A stretch of DNA of 64,000 nucleotides from Orobanche coerulescens (lineage: Eukaryota > Streptophyta > Magnoliopsida > Lamiales > Orobanchaceae). Position numbers and translations under genes: made by a program. The stretch spans positions 50,044,358 to 50,108,357 of the forward strand of contig CM065801.1 in NCBI GenBank assembly GCA_033398695.1. Direction: 5' to 3'. How positions within the stretch are numbered: position 1 is the stretch's first letter; each line of letters opens with the position of its first letter. This document shows positions 9,721-21,274 of the stretch, in pieces. The notes beneath the pieces were generated by a model. The model was given only the letters and a program-made list of their open reading frames with translations, had not been told where the DNA came from and did no database searches.

Positions 9721-12299
9721 ATGGGTATGTTCATCTAAACATCTCTTTAGTTTTTGATTTGCTTTACAGATATTTTCCTTTTCTTCTTCCTCCCTTTTCT
9801 TCCTTTTGTTATGTAAATGCCTTGATTCTCAAAATATTTCCGGAGAATCGGCCGTGAACTCTTTTTTAGAAGGTCTTTCCTCTTCTGATGGGGATTCGGG
9901 GGGTAGGTCGGGGCGAGCTACTGGTTCCTCCCTCCGTCTTAGGGATGAGCCTTTAGGTGACGTTGACTGGTCCGAGCTAGGTGACATCCCTCCCTCTGGC
10001 ATCCCCCTAATCATTGTAGATCCTCCTTCCCCTCATCCTATGGACGAGGTAACTGTGACCGGCCTCTTAGCCGATCTATATCAGACGGTTGTAGGAGCGA
10101 CTCGAGTTCTCCCTCCCCATCCTCTTCGAGGACTAGCCCAGCCGCGTTGGCTAGTTTTATAAGATTTCTTAGACTTCCCCCGGGGTGGGAATTTGTCACA
10201 CCTCAGGCTAGTGATACCCCTGATCATCCTCCCCCGGGGCATATTACCTGGTTTGTGGATCAGGTGAGCAGTAGTCTTCGCTTTCCACCCCATCCCTTCC
10301 TTGTCTCTCTCTCCGTTAAATACAATCTTCCCCTCAACCAGTTTTCTCCTAACTCTTTTCGCTACATGGTTGGTTTTCTTGTGCTGTGTCATTACAGACA
10401 TGAGGAACCCGACCTGGGCTTTTTCTATTTTTGTTTTGGGCTAAAGAGTTTTAAAGGCTCCTTTTACTTGACTTCCCGAAACAACGCCCATTTCTTCACC
10501 CACCTCCCTTCCAATGTGAAGGACTGGAGGTCCCGCTTCTTTTCCTTCGGCTCCTACATCGATTCTTGGGGCTTTCCTACGGAATGGACGCAGGCTACTC
10601 CGAGCCAGGATCCTATTCCTAGGCGCAATTCCATCCGGGCTGCGTGGGTCGAGAAAGTTCGGGAATGGAATGCCATTCCCTATAATGCTTTCCAGCTGAC
10701 GCAATTCCATGATCTTCTGTTCCATTGTGGGCTGAGCTCGAATCCCTACTCGGCTATCCCTGACATCGGTAGGCTTTATCTATTTTTTTCAGATCTTTGT
10801 TATTTTGCTTTTTAGCTATTTCCCTGACCGTTTGTATTGTTTTTTGTAGATCGGTTCATGCGGACCTGCTAGTTGGATGCCTCCAAGCCGGCTGAACCAA
10901 TAAAAGAGAAGGTCCCTAAGTCGACGAATCCCCCCAAGGAGAGGGCAGAGGGCTCGTCCAAAGCTAAACGGAAGATCCCTTCTCGCCCCAAGTCTGGGGT
11001 AACTCTCCCCTCCGACCTGGCTCCTACCTTGACCACCGGACGAAGCCCTGCGAGCTCGTCTCGGAAGCTTCAGGTCACTCAGAGGGCCTCTTCTCCTAGC
11101 TCCCCCGCTTCCAAACGGCCGAAGACCGCGGGTCCCCCAGGTCCGGCTATGGAGACTCTTCTCCGTTGCAAGGAGTTTGAGAGATTTTTTCCTTATTTCA
11201 GCTCCATGGTCCCGGCTAAGGATAAGCTGGGATTACGAGATGCCGAGGAGGATCCTAAATTCGATGCTATGATGATGTATTTTGGGAAGGTATTCCCCTT
11301 TTCGCCTTCATACCCTTTTTGGATATTTTATGTTTATTATTACCCTCTGCCGGCCTGATATAACTTCTTGTGCAGTTCTTCGCCACCTTTTTGACCTTCA
11401 CAGAGGATCATAAGCTCGGCGCTACGTCTTCCTCCCAGCTCACCCAGATGCAAGCCGACCTGGAGGCCGCCCTGTCGGCTAATTCTGATCTCTCGGCTCA
11501 GCTTCAGGAGAGGGAGTATCACTTAGATGCTGCCCTTAAGAAAAGTTCTGAGCGGGAGGCGGTTTTGGAGCGGGCTCAGATGGCCAATGTTCAACTGAAC
11601 CAAGAGCTGAAATTTTGGAAGACCCTGTCTACAGCTGAAACGGAGAAGGTGGGCCAGCTCGAGGCTCAGTTGTCGGAAGCTAGGGCCGAATCCGAGAGGA
11701 TAGCTCAACTTGAGGCATGGGCTAAGGCTGAGTTGGAGAAGGTCGCCCAACTCGAAGCTCAAGCTAGCGCGGAATCGGAAAAGGTGACCCAGCTGGAAGC
11801 TCAACTAGCCGAGGCTAGATCCGAGGGATCGTCTTATGAGCGCGGGGCGACGGATGGCCGATGTCGATTCCTGACCAGTGACGTTGGTCACTCTTTCCTG
11901 GAGGCCTACCGTTCGCCTCCCTCGGCCCGTATCACAATTCTACCGCTTTCTGGTTAAGCTAGCCCCTGCCGCGACACAATATTCTGATTTTGGTCTAACT
12001 CGTGCTGGTGAGAAGCTATCTTCTTTGTGTTTTACGGGCGAGCTGGGCCGGGATCTTGCATTGGGCCACGGGCTCCCGTTCCTTCGGGTTGGTCCGGGGA
12101 CGTGGAAGAATCTCCGGAGGCGGCCTGGTGGAAGGATGCCCTTGAGGAGTCCATAAAGCAATCTGGCCTGGATTTGGAGCTGCCTTCTACTCCTCCCAGC
12201 TCACCTGTTAAGGCCAGCACTCCTAATCCCGAGGTGGTTGGGACCGACCGTGATGCTTCTCCTTCGTTGCCTCCTCCGTCTTCAGAGCCTGTAGTTTAG
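9721..12299 (+). pseudogene. Tat antisense gene: putative gypsy-type transposon (PF04195-like) domain and coiled coil
   Basis: This unit runs opposite to gag-pol between the 3' LTR and pol. An acidic N-terminal part (from about 9846) is followed by a domain resembling the Pfam 'putative gypsy type transposon' family (about 10186-10500: GWEF, HPFL, NSFRYMVGFLVLC). A basic Ser/Pro-rich linker follows (10873-11150), then a long coiled coil with repeated EKVxQLEAQ units (11400-11820) and a Pro-rich acidic tail to the stop at 12299. GT-AG introns at 10769-10849 and 11290-11375 keep the frame. A further possible intron, 9725-9845, would link ATG 9721 to the acidic part. Frame breaks near 10150, 10870 and 11930 make it a relic. 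The function of this family is unknown. Confidence 0.72.
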
Positions 12300-12595
12300 T
12301 GTAGACATGTATATATATTTTCTTCTGTTTCTTTTTCCCTTTTTCTTTTTATTGTACTGGCACAGCTATTTTGAATGACAAGTTGATAAAGTTCGGTGTT
12401 GCTTGTAACCTTGGTGTATCTTGTGCCTGTTTGATTTGATATGATTACTTTCCGACATGGCCCGGCTTTTTTCTTAGTATAGTCCCGACTCTTAAATTTC
12501 GAAATATCCTAAATGTAACCCGACCACTTTGACTTAACTTTTTCACCGATCTTTAGTGTAGGTTGGGTATTTCCCTTAGTCATAGCTTCATAGGG

Positions 12596-13074
12596 CTGTC
12601 CACCCTTACTCGGATCTGAAGGCGTTTCGCCTGATCAGATGTCAGAGGGCGGTTCACCCTTACTCGGATCTGGAGGCGTTTCGCCTGTTCAGATGTCGAG
12701 GCGATTCACTTACTCGGATCTGAAGGCGTTTCGCCTGTTCAGATGTCAGAGGGCGGTTCACCCTTACTCGGATCTGGAGGCGTTTCGCCTGTTCAGATGT
12801 CAGAGGGCGGTTCACCCTTACTCGGATCTGGAGGCGTTTCGCCTGTTCAGATGTCAGAGGGCGGTTCACCCTTACTCGGATCTGGAGGCGTTTCGCCTAT
12901 TCAGATGTCAGAGGGCGGTTTACCCTTACTCAGATCTGGAGGCGTTTCGCCTGTTCAGATGTCAGAGGGCGGTTCACCCTTACTCGGATCTGGAGGCGTT
13001 TCGCCTGTTCAGATGTCAGAGGGCGGTTTACCCTTACTCGGATCTGAAGGCGTTTCGCCTGATCAGATGTCATT
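12596..13074. repeat. 54-bp minisatellite in the Tat 3' untranslated region
   Basis: Nine head-to-tail units, mostly 54 bp with one of 50 bp, each contain TACTCGGATCTGGAGGCG and the small hairpin AGGCGTTTCGCCT. Units differ at a few positions. The array lies between the integrase end and the antisense gene. It produces long open frames on both strands that are repeat artefacts. The 12300-12595 spacer to its left is T-rich and shows no gene. Confidence 0.95.
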
Positions 13075-13162
13075 TCTAGTTTTACTTGATCAACACATTC
13101 AGAGAGATATATTTTTGTAATAGACTTTTATTAAAACAACATAAGCTTTTTTCCACACCTCT

Positions 13163-14119
13163 TCACACAAAATACTTTTTTAAGTGACATATGTTCCAAG
13201 GTCTTTTAATGAGGTGCCCTTCCATATCCTCAAGCTCGTAAGCTCCCCCCACATAATTTCGGATTACCTTGTAAGGGCCTTCCCAGTTCGGCTCCAGCTT
13301 TCCTATTTTTCTGAGGGCATCAGCTCGCCTAAGCACCAAATCACCGACCTGGAATTGTCTCTTTCTGACTCTTTTGTCATGAGCTGCTTTTGTCAAGCTT
13401 TTGTATCTTTCAGTTCGTGCTGCCGCCGCTTCCCTTATTTATTCTATGGTATCTAACGCCTCCTTCATTATTTCCTCGTTCTCCACCTCGTTGAACCATC
13501 GGACCCGGTGGGACATTTCTCCGACTTCTGCGGGGATGACGGCTTCGGACCCGTATACCATACTGAAGGGTGTTTCTCCTGTTGACGATCTAGGTGTGGT
13601 CCTGTACGACCATAGTACCGAGCTAAGTTCATCCACCCATCCTCCTCCAACTTTGTCTAAGCGGGTTTTTATCCCCTGCAAGATTGTTCTGTTAGTTACC
13701 TCCACTTGCCCATTAGCTTGCGGGTGAGCAACCACAGCGAACCTTTGCTTGATATGCATACCCTCGCACCAGGACTGGGTTCTCTTCCCATTGAATTGGG
13801 TTCCATTATCTGAGATGAGTATCTGGGGCGCTCCGTACCTGCAGCAAATGTTGTTAAACAGGAAACTTATGATTCTTTGCTCGGTTATGGTGGCCACGGG
13901 CTCGGCCTCTACCCACTTGCTGAAGTAGTCTATGGCTACTATTAAGAACTTTCTTCCTCCCGAGCCAGGTGTAAACTGCCCCATGATATCAATTCCCCAT
14001 TTAGCGAATGGACAGGGCGCTCCCATGGTGATCATATCCTCGGCTGGGATGTGAATTAAGGGTGCATGCACTTGACATTTTTGGCATCGCTTAACCATTT
14101 CCACTGCTCTCTTGCTCAT
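13163..14119 (-). pseudogene. Tat integrase
   Basis: This is a Ty3/gypsy integrase read on the minus strand. The DD35E core is complete: D in GIDIMG (residue 44), D in SDNGTQF (residue 104) and E in ANGQVEVTNR (residue 140). The conserved WSYRTTPRSSTGETPF block follows. A stop at about 13440 separates the C-terminal DNA-binding part (13396-13163: FQVGDLVLRRA, WEGPYKV), which ends HLKKYFV just before the minisatellite. No chromodomain is present, as expected for Tat. The upstream HHCC finger is degraded in the 14120-14229 frameshift region, leaving only CQKC near residue 12. Confidence 0.9.
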
Positions 14120-14229
14120 GGTCGGCCAAAAAAAACCAGCCCTTAGCGTTTTTCTAATCAGCGCTCTTCCTTTGGTATGGTCTCATGACACCCTTCATGG
14201 ATTTCTTCCAATATACTTCGCCCTTCTTC

Positions 14230-16185
14230 TTAAACGCATCGTAGGTATGGACCGAGGTAGGACCTCTTGTATAGCTCATCATTAATGCAATGTAACCTCA
14301 TTGCTCTTCGCACAATTTTCATTCTTTCTTGCCTCTCCTTGGGTAGTTCTGCCCTTCTTAGGTATGCCAACAAAGGAGTTCGCCAATCTGCTATCTCGTT
14401 CACCTCCATCACCTGTTTCATGATGCTACTCCGGGCTGCTCCCAGAATCGTTACTGTTCGCGAGTGGCAATCCACTAAGGAGCTTCCCATCTTTGCTAGG
14501 TAATCAGCTTTTGCATTTTCCGCCCTAGGGATATGGATTAACTTCCATTCCCCTAGTTTTTTGGCAGCCTCTTTCACTTCCTCCACATACTTCTTCATCC
14601 GATCTTCATTTATCTCAAATTTTCCTTCTACCTGTTGTGTGACCAGTTGGGAATCAGAGTAAGCAATGAGTCGTCGCGCGCCCAAGTCTATTCCCAGCTG
14701 CATTCCCTTAACCAGGGCTTCATATTCGGCCTCGTTGTTAGATGCCCTGAAATCGAATTTTATGGCATACTCTAATTGCTCACCTTCCGGGGTAGTAAGG
14801 ATTATCCCTGCCCCAGAACCACTGGTTGTCGCCGATCCATCCACATGCAACAGCCACTGTCCTTCTGGTGGCGATGGCATGGCCCCCTCTTGGATAAAGT
14901 CTGCTAGGGCCTGAGCTTTAATTGCCGTTCTCGGCTCATACTCCATGTCGTACTCCCCCATTTCTACCACCCACTTCACCAGACGACCTGACACATTAGG
15001 TCGCCCTAATATCTCTCTCAAGGGCAAGTTGGTTCGCAGTTTTATCCGGTGGGCTAGGAAATAGGGCCTCAGTCGCCTGGCCGTAACCACTAACGCCAGC
15101 GCCCCTTTTTCTAGCTCGGAGTAGTTCCGTTCTGCTCCTTGCAAAATTCGGCTTGTATAATAAATGGGCTTTTGCTTATTCATTTCTTCTCTTAGCAAGA
15201 CCGAGCTAACCGCTCCTTCTCCCACGGATAAGTAGAGTACAAGATCCTCTCCTGGTACTGGTTTGGTGAGCAGGGGCAGCTCGGCCAAATACTCTTTCAA
15301 TTTTCCGAATGCTGTTTGCGCTTCTGGGGTCCATTCGAACTTGTTCCCTTTTCTTAAGAGTTTAAAAAATGGGAATCCCTTCTCGGCCGAGCGTGATATG
15401 AAATGGCTCAGCCCTGCTATTCTTCCTGTTAGTATCTGGATATCCTTGATATTTTTTGGAGGATTCATTTGCAGCACTGCCTTGACCTTCTCCGGGTTGA
15501 CCTCGATTCCTTGTTCTGTGACCATATATCCCAGAAATTTTCCCGATTTGACTCCAAAAGAACATTTTGATGGGTTGAGCTTCATTCCGTATGCGCGCAG
15601 GTTCTCGAACGTCTCTTCTAGGTCTCTGATATGCTCTCCTGCCTTCACACTTTTCACTAGCATGTCATCCACGTATACCTCCATGTTTCTGCCGATTTGG
15701 GATCTAAAGATTCTGTCGACCATCCTCTGATATGTAGCTCCTGCATTTTTTAATCCAAAAGGCATGCGTACATAACAAAAAGTTCCCTTTGAAACCACAA
15801 AACTAACCCTCTTTCTGTCCTCGGGTGTGAGAGGAATCTGATGATATCACAGGAAGCGTCCATCATCTTTGAGTAACTCGCACCCGAGGTTGAATCCACT
15901 AGCCGATCTATGCGGGGTAACGGGTAGTGATCCTTGGGACATGCTATATTTAGGTCCGGAAGTCCATGCACATCCTCCACTTCCTGGCCTTTCCCCACCA
16001 TCACGGCGTCGGATAGCCACTCCGAACTGGATCTCCATTATGTGTCCCGGCTCGGAGGAGCTTATCGACCTCTTCCCCAATGACCCCATCCATCTCGGCC
16101 CGAAATGCCTCCTCTTATGCTTTCTTGGTCTTATGGTTGGGTCGATGTTCAACTTTGTGTTCGGCAAGCTGTTGGTGATTCCCAC
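14230..16185 (-). pseudogene. Tat reverse transcriptase with two RNase H domains
   Basis: This is the RT-RNase H region of the Tat polyprotein. RT starts near 16185 (LNIDPTIRP) and includes DLNIACPKDHYPLPRID near 15925. After a frameshift at about 15800 it continues with the intact frame 15798-14230 (522 residues), which holds the active-site YVDD (residues 42-45). The usual gypsy RNase H (about residues 185-300) lacks its catalytic aspartates (LYLSVGEG and RTNLPL where D is expected). A second RNase H (about 314-440) keeps D320, E356/E358, D382 and D432. This pairing is known for Tat elements. Frame breaks upstream make the full polyprotein untranslatable. Confidence 0.92.
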
Positions 16186-16550
16186 CGAGATCCTCGGTGC
16201 GAGCGAAAATGTCCACGAATCTCCTTAGCGGTGATGAGGCTTTCCTTTATTCCATCGTCAACCGACTTCCCATGTGAGTCTTTGTTTCCGGCTTTCTGGG
16301 AACCAATTCTATTTCTAGTAACTCCTCGTTGGGCTTGACGCCTTCTTCCTCGGCTTCCTCGGGCGCCTTCGATTGCTTATTCCTCTTAGACTGCGGATCC
16401 GACCCCAGGCTCGGGTGTCCTCTTTCCGCGATGCACTCCTGCTTTACCGTTGTCGATAACAAGAACGGGCTACAACCGATCTCCTGCTACTTCTCCCACC
16501 TCACCTCCTACGGGAATTTTACTTTCATGTGTGCGGTAGAGGCCCTTTGC

Positions 16551-18472
16551 TTAATTTATTGAGCCACAGTCGTCTAAAATGGCGTTATAGGCCGATTTGG
16601 TGTCCACCACTAAAAATCTGAGTGTCTTGACCTTCCGATGGGGCATCCGACCTAGTGCTACTGGAAGCACCACTTCTCCGACTGGTTGCACCTCGGTCAT
16701 ACAGAACCCATAGAGCGCGGTATCTACCTTTCTCAATTCCACTTCCAGGTTCATCTGTTTGAAACAGTCATAGAATAAGATGTCTACCGAGCTTCCCGTA
16801 TCGATAAACACCCTTTGCACATCGTAACTGTCGATCTCCGCGGTGATGACCAATGCGTCATTGTGGGGAGTATGTATCCCGTTATAATCCATGGCGCTGA
16901 ACTGAATGATAGTCCCACTGCCTACAGAGGCGACCTCCTTGAGCTGATGACACCTAGCCTTTCGCGCGTGGGATTTTCTAGCCTGATTAGAACTTCCGTC
17001 GGTTGGTCCCCCTGATATCATTTGGATCACTCCTTTTTTAGCCGGGGGAGCAGCGAATCCCCGAGGAGCTTCTCTTTTCACCCCCGCACCTCCTTGGGGC
17101 ATGGGTGGTTGCCTCCGACCTCCATTTCTCTGTTGATATGTGAACTCCATCAGATGTCCCGCTCGGAACAGCCTCTCGATCTCATCCTTAAGGTGCTTGC
17201 ATTCGTCTGTTTTATGCCCGTAATCATTGTGGAATTGACAATAAAGCTCTGATTTCGGCTGGGTGGGCCTATTAGGACGAGATGCAGGCCACTCGATAAC
17301 CCTGTTCATCTTACCCTCAACTGCTTCCAAAACCTGAGCTCTCCTCATTGTTAGTGGGCTGTATTGGTCAAATCTTGGTCGCCTTAGAACGATATCGTTC
17401 TTCTTTCGATCTGTTTTTCCTCGCGGCATTTCTTCCCGAGGTAAATTTCCTTGAAAGGTGTACTCCTCCCGTCGTATCAATCTGCTGGACCCCCTTTCCC
17501 CATCCTCGGGCTTTTCTTGCAATTCCTCCATATCCTTCTCGGTTTCCTCAACATTAATGTATTTCGAGCATCGGGCTAAGACCTCATCATATGTTCTGGC
17601 TGGTTTTTTAGCTAATGAGGTGCATAGCAACCCGGCCTCGATCCTGCGTCAAGGCACCGGTTTTACTTCTTGACGACGAGGGTACCTCCGGACATGCCTT
17701 CGTGAATCGGGTCACATAAGCTCTCGGCGCTTCTCCGAATATTGCTTGATCTTGAACAAGGACATGAAGGTCTTTTAGTACGCATACAGCGCCGGCAAAG
17801 TGAGTCAAGAGCGCGGAGGTGAAAGTTTTGAAGGCGGTGACTCACCCGGGGGTATCGGTGGAACTAATCTGGTGACTCTGTCAGTGTAGCCAAGAATGCT
17901 CTGCAACTCACGGCATCCGAATATCGATGTAGTACCGCCATGTTCTCGAATCGGTATAAATGTCGGGTAGGATCTGAGAGTCCATCGTAGGTGAAGGTGA
18001 TAGCCCTAAACCCATATGGGAGCTCGGCTGCAGTATGCCTTCGAGAAGGGATGGCACGGATGACTCTCCATGTCCTTCCCCACAACCCTCTGTTGCAACT
18101 CTTCGGCTCGTCTGCATCTTTGGATATCAAGGGATCTGCGTTTTCTGCTGGATCGCTCCCATATTCTTGGATAACTCTCCCCATGTTCTTCCTGTGATCA
18201 ATTTCCTCAGACCCATCCGAAAGGATGGTATTACTAAGTGGTACCCTTTGTTTTTCGACCTCCCGGCTCTTCTGGATTGCACTGGCGATTATGTCGGCTA
18301 AGGCTTCCTTCGTCAGTGTAATTGTGCTTGGTGCGACTTCTTCTATAGGGGTGACGGGTGTTTTTTCCAGAGTCACTTCTCCACCCGCAGCTGCTAGTTC
18401 CTCTTCTAGATTTCTGGGTATTAACTCCCCTATTCTTTTCTGGTTCATTTCTTCCTCCATTACTAACCTCAC
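16551..18472 (-). pseudogene. Tat Gag and protease
   Basis: The minus-strand reading begins near 18472. The N-terminal region is acidic, followed by a Retrotrans_gag capsid domain (TYDGLSDPTRHLYRFENM near 17980, then YVTRFTKAC in another frame near 17690). The frame 17630-16551 continues with the CHHC-type finger CQFHNDYGHKTDEC near 17200 and the aspartic protease motif IDTGSSVDIL near 16780. Frameshifts lie at about 17860 and 17640 and the frame ends at 16551. Bases 16186-16550 form the broken linker to RT and show no intact domain. Confidence 0.88.
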
Positions 18473-18501
18473 GTCTTAACTCCAAGTGACTCGATGTCAC
18501 A

Positions 18502-18520
18502 GTTCCCACAGACGGCGCCA
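18502..18520 (-). other. Tat primer binding site
   Basis: The minus strand reads TGGCGCCGTCTGTGGGAAC two bases beyond an LTR end. The TGGCGCC start pairs with a tRNA CCA 3' end. The LTR copy it abuts is the inner partial one (18523-18722), not the full LTR. Confidence 0.75.
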
Positions 18521-18522
18521 CT

Positions 18523-18722
18523 TAATACAACCGAGCTGATCGGTCACCAAGAACCGGGTTAATCTTAGAAGTTTAGCTAAGAAAACCCAAAATATATGAA
18601 GTACTCTCTGTTCTTTCTCTCTCTAAAATATGCTGTATTCTCAGAGTGTGTTGTTTTTTGAGAAACCCACTCTCTCCCTTTTATAGGAGGAGGGTGCCTT
18701 GTTGTCTAAGATTTTCCCTACT
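18523..18722 (-). repeat. partial tandem copy of the Tat LTR end
   Basis: These 200 bp repeat the first 200 plus-strand bases of the adjacent LTR, from TAATACAACC (for TGATGCAACC) to GATTTTCCCT. In element orientation this is TATA box, R and U5. It sits between the full 5' LTR and the PBS, so the 5' side has two tandem TATA-R-U5 blocks. The left LTR shows no such duplication. Confidence 0.92.
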
Positions 18723-19439
18723 TGATGCAACCGAGCTGATCGGTCACCAAGAACCGGGTTAATCTTAGAAGTTTAGCTAAGAAAACCCAAAATATATGAA
18801 GTACTCTCTTTTCTTTCTCTCTCTAAAATATGATGTATTCTCAGAGTGTGTTGTTTTTTGAGAAACCCCCTCTCTCCCTTTTATAGGAGGAGGGTGCCTT
18901 GTTGTCTAAGATTTTCCCTGATTTCCAGAGAAAATCCCGGATATCCAGGGATTCAAGCTGCGATTTTCCATCCCTGGATTTCCGGGATTGCAAGGTATGG
19001 GCTCTCAATCCCTGGATCTTAGGGATTCTGTCAGGTGAGTCAGGATCTTCTTTCGCAAGAGTTCGACCTTCCTGAGTTCGGTGGTTTTAGGTCGGCTCAT
19101 TCCTATTCAAATCAGTAGGTCGAGAGACCTTTGAGGTCGGCAACCTTTTATCAGATATCATAGGTCAGTGGGGCCTCCGAGGTCGGCGCCCTTCTAACAG
19201 ATGTCACAGCTAAGCGGGGCCAACGAGGTCGGCGACCTTTATCAGATATCATAGGTCAGCGGGGCCTCCGAGGTCGGCGCCCTTCTAACAGTCGTTACAG
19301 CTAAGTGGGGCCTCCGAGGTCGGCGACCTTCTAAAGGACTTTGAGGTTGTCATCCCCTTATCTAAGAACCTAGGTCGGACTTTTATTGGTCCATATTTTA
19401 AACCGGGTTTTCAGGGAGCGTACATTCGGCGTCCTATCA
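18723..19439 (-). repeat. Tat 5' LTR
   Basis: This 717-bp LTR starts TGATGCAACC and ends GTCCTATCA in plus orientation and is the partner of 8545-9259. The two differ by few substitutions and small indels, implying a fairly recent insertion. A minus-strand TATAAAAGG lies near 18876-18884. Confidence 0.93.
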
Positions 19440-19610
19440 ATTGTATACAATGCATGTATATCAAATGAACGTCCCAATTTGAAAGAAACCTTCAATCTCC
19501 CAGTTTATTATGCTTCTTGTGTTCAATGTATCACTTTATGGACATTAAAAATATTTTCTTTATAAATACAAGATCAAAATAGGTTAACACAAACAAATCA
19601 TACACACAAC

Positions 19611-21274
19611 ATGGCTTCCCATCTTAAAGGTGTGAAAAAAACAACAATGACAGACGAGATTTGAAGAGCATTATGCAAGCACAACAAGGATAATCCAAGT
19701 CTCACTCAAAAGCAATTGCAAGAATGGGTTCATAGTAACTATGGTTTGCAGGTGAGTCAAGCGACAATATCGAATACAGTTAAGCGTTCTTTAGAGTATC
19801 TCTCACTTGCTCCCGAAAGAGGCGATGTTAAGCGACACAAACCGGTAAAATTTCCTGACCTAGAAAAATCTCTCTATGAATGGATTCTTCAATATCAAGA
19901 ACATGTGAATATGACAGGTGAACTAATCATCGAGAAGGCGAAAAAGTTCATGAAAGATATGTATCCAGTGGATACTCCAGACTTTACTTTTTCTATTGGT
20001 TGGCTTGGAAAGTTCAAAGCAAGATATGGAATTAAAAATTTCCGGCGTTTCGGAGAGAGTGGATCTGTTGAAATGGAGGGCATGGAGGACAAATTAAAAT
20101 CCATAAGAGACAAAGTTGATCAGTTTGAAATGAAAGACATCTTTAATATGGATGAAACAGGTTTGTTTTTTTATTCTTTTATTTTATATTTTGTACTTTA
20201 GTGATGTAATTATTTACATGTTTTGATCTTAAACAGGTTTGTTTTTAGACTTCAACCGGATCATTCCCTTGCAACAATGCAGCTTGAAGGGAAAAAACAA
20301 GACAAGGAAAGACTACCTGTTGCTATTTGCTGTAATGAGGACGGTTCGGAAAAACTTCCTTTATGGATTATTGGGAAATATGCTAAACCAAGGTGCTTCA
20401 AGAATGTAAACTTGAAGAGTCTGAACTGTGAGTACCATGCTAACAAACGAGCTTGGATGACTGGTGTGTTATTTGAAGAATATGTTCGCCAATTTGATAA
20501 AAAAATGGTTGGAAGAAAAATTCTCTTGATTGTGGATAATTGCCCTGCTCATCCAAAAATTATTGAAGGATTATGAAATGTTGAATTATTTTTTTTGCCA
20601 CCAAACACAACTTCAAAAATTCAACCTTGTGACGCGGGGATCATACGAGCTTTTAAGATGCATTATCGTCGTCGATTTTATAGAAGTCTTTTGGAGGGTT
20701 ATGAATTAGGGGTTCCAAATCCAGCAAAAATAAATGTATTAGATGCAATGAATCTTGCAATTTCAGCATGGAGTATGGATGTTCGTGCAAATACAATTGC
20801 GAACTGCTTTCGTCATTGTAAACTTCGATCAATAGATAACATGACTTTTGAGAACTCAGATGAAGGTGGTGAAAGCACTCAAGAACTCCAGAATTTGATC
20901 AAAGAGTTGGGTTATCGCAATGCAATGGATGTCGAAGATGTTCTGACTCACCCAGAAGAAAATGTAGTTGCACAGTTGTTGACTGATAAAGAAATTATTG
21001 AAAGCGTTATTGGAATTAATAAAGATGATATCGATGAAGAAGATGATGAAAGTTCTACAATGGAGCCCCTTCGCGAAACGAAGCTATTAAAGCGGCAATC
21101 ACATTGAACAATTTCTTGTTGAGCTATGAGAAAACAACAACAGAAGTTCTTACCATGCTAAGGAAAATTAGAGACGAGATTCAAGGGGAAATTGATTTCA
21201 ACAAAAAACAAAAGACAATTGAGTCATTTTTCAAGAAACCTTCACAAATTATTCATGTAATATGCTATATATAA
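19611..21274 (+). pseudogene. pogo-like transposase, copy B
   Basis: This is the homologue of the copy A transposase, starting at ATG 19611. The N-terminal HTH (QATISNTVKRS), CENP-B-type HTH (19850-20060) and DDE domain with MDETG (near 20150), VDNCPAHP (near 20535) and QPCDAG (near 20630) are visible. The 76-nt GT-AG intron is 20161-20236. Inactivating changes are a TGA near 19662, a one-base deletion in the T-run just after the intron, a TGA near 20574 and a frameshift near 21080. The C-terminal PIP-box-like QKTIESFF is at 21209-21232. A TATAAATAC lies near 19561, upstream of the start. Confidence 0.9.

Larger units (their letters stand above)
8545..19439 (-). mobile_element. Tat-lineage Ty3/gypsy LTR retrotransposon
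   Basis: This 10.9 kb element is inserted in pogo B with a perfect 5-bp duplication ATTGT (8540-8544 and 19440-19444). Pogo copy A shows the single ATTGT. LTRs are 8545-9259 and 18723-19439. Reading on the minus strand from the right: 5' LTR, extra partial LTR, PBS, gag, protease, RT, degenerate RNase H, second RNase H, integrase, minisatellite, antisense gene, PPT, 3' LTR. The dual RNase H, the CHHC-type Gag finger and the antisense gene fit the Tat lineage. Gag and pol carry several frameshifts. Confidence 0.93.

Noticed and set aside
12596..13074. CRISPR-like regular repeat array
   Set aside because: Units are contiguous 54-bp tandem copies without unique spacers, inside a plant retrotransposon. 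It is a minisatellite.
12639..13120. Open frames of 125-146 residues with 18-residue repeats
   Set aside because: They are translations of the 54-bp minisatellite in two frames, with no other coding evidence.
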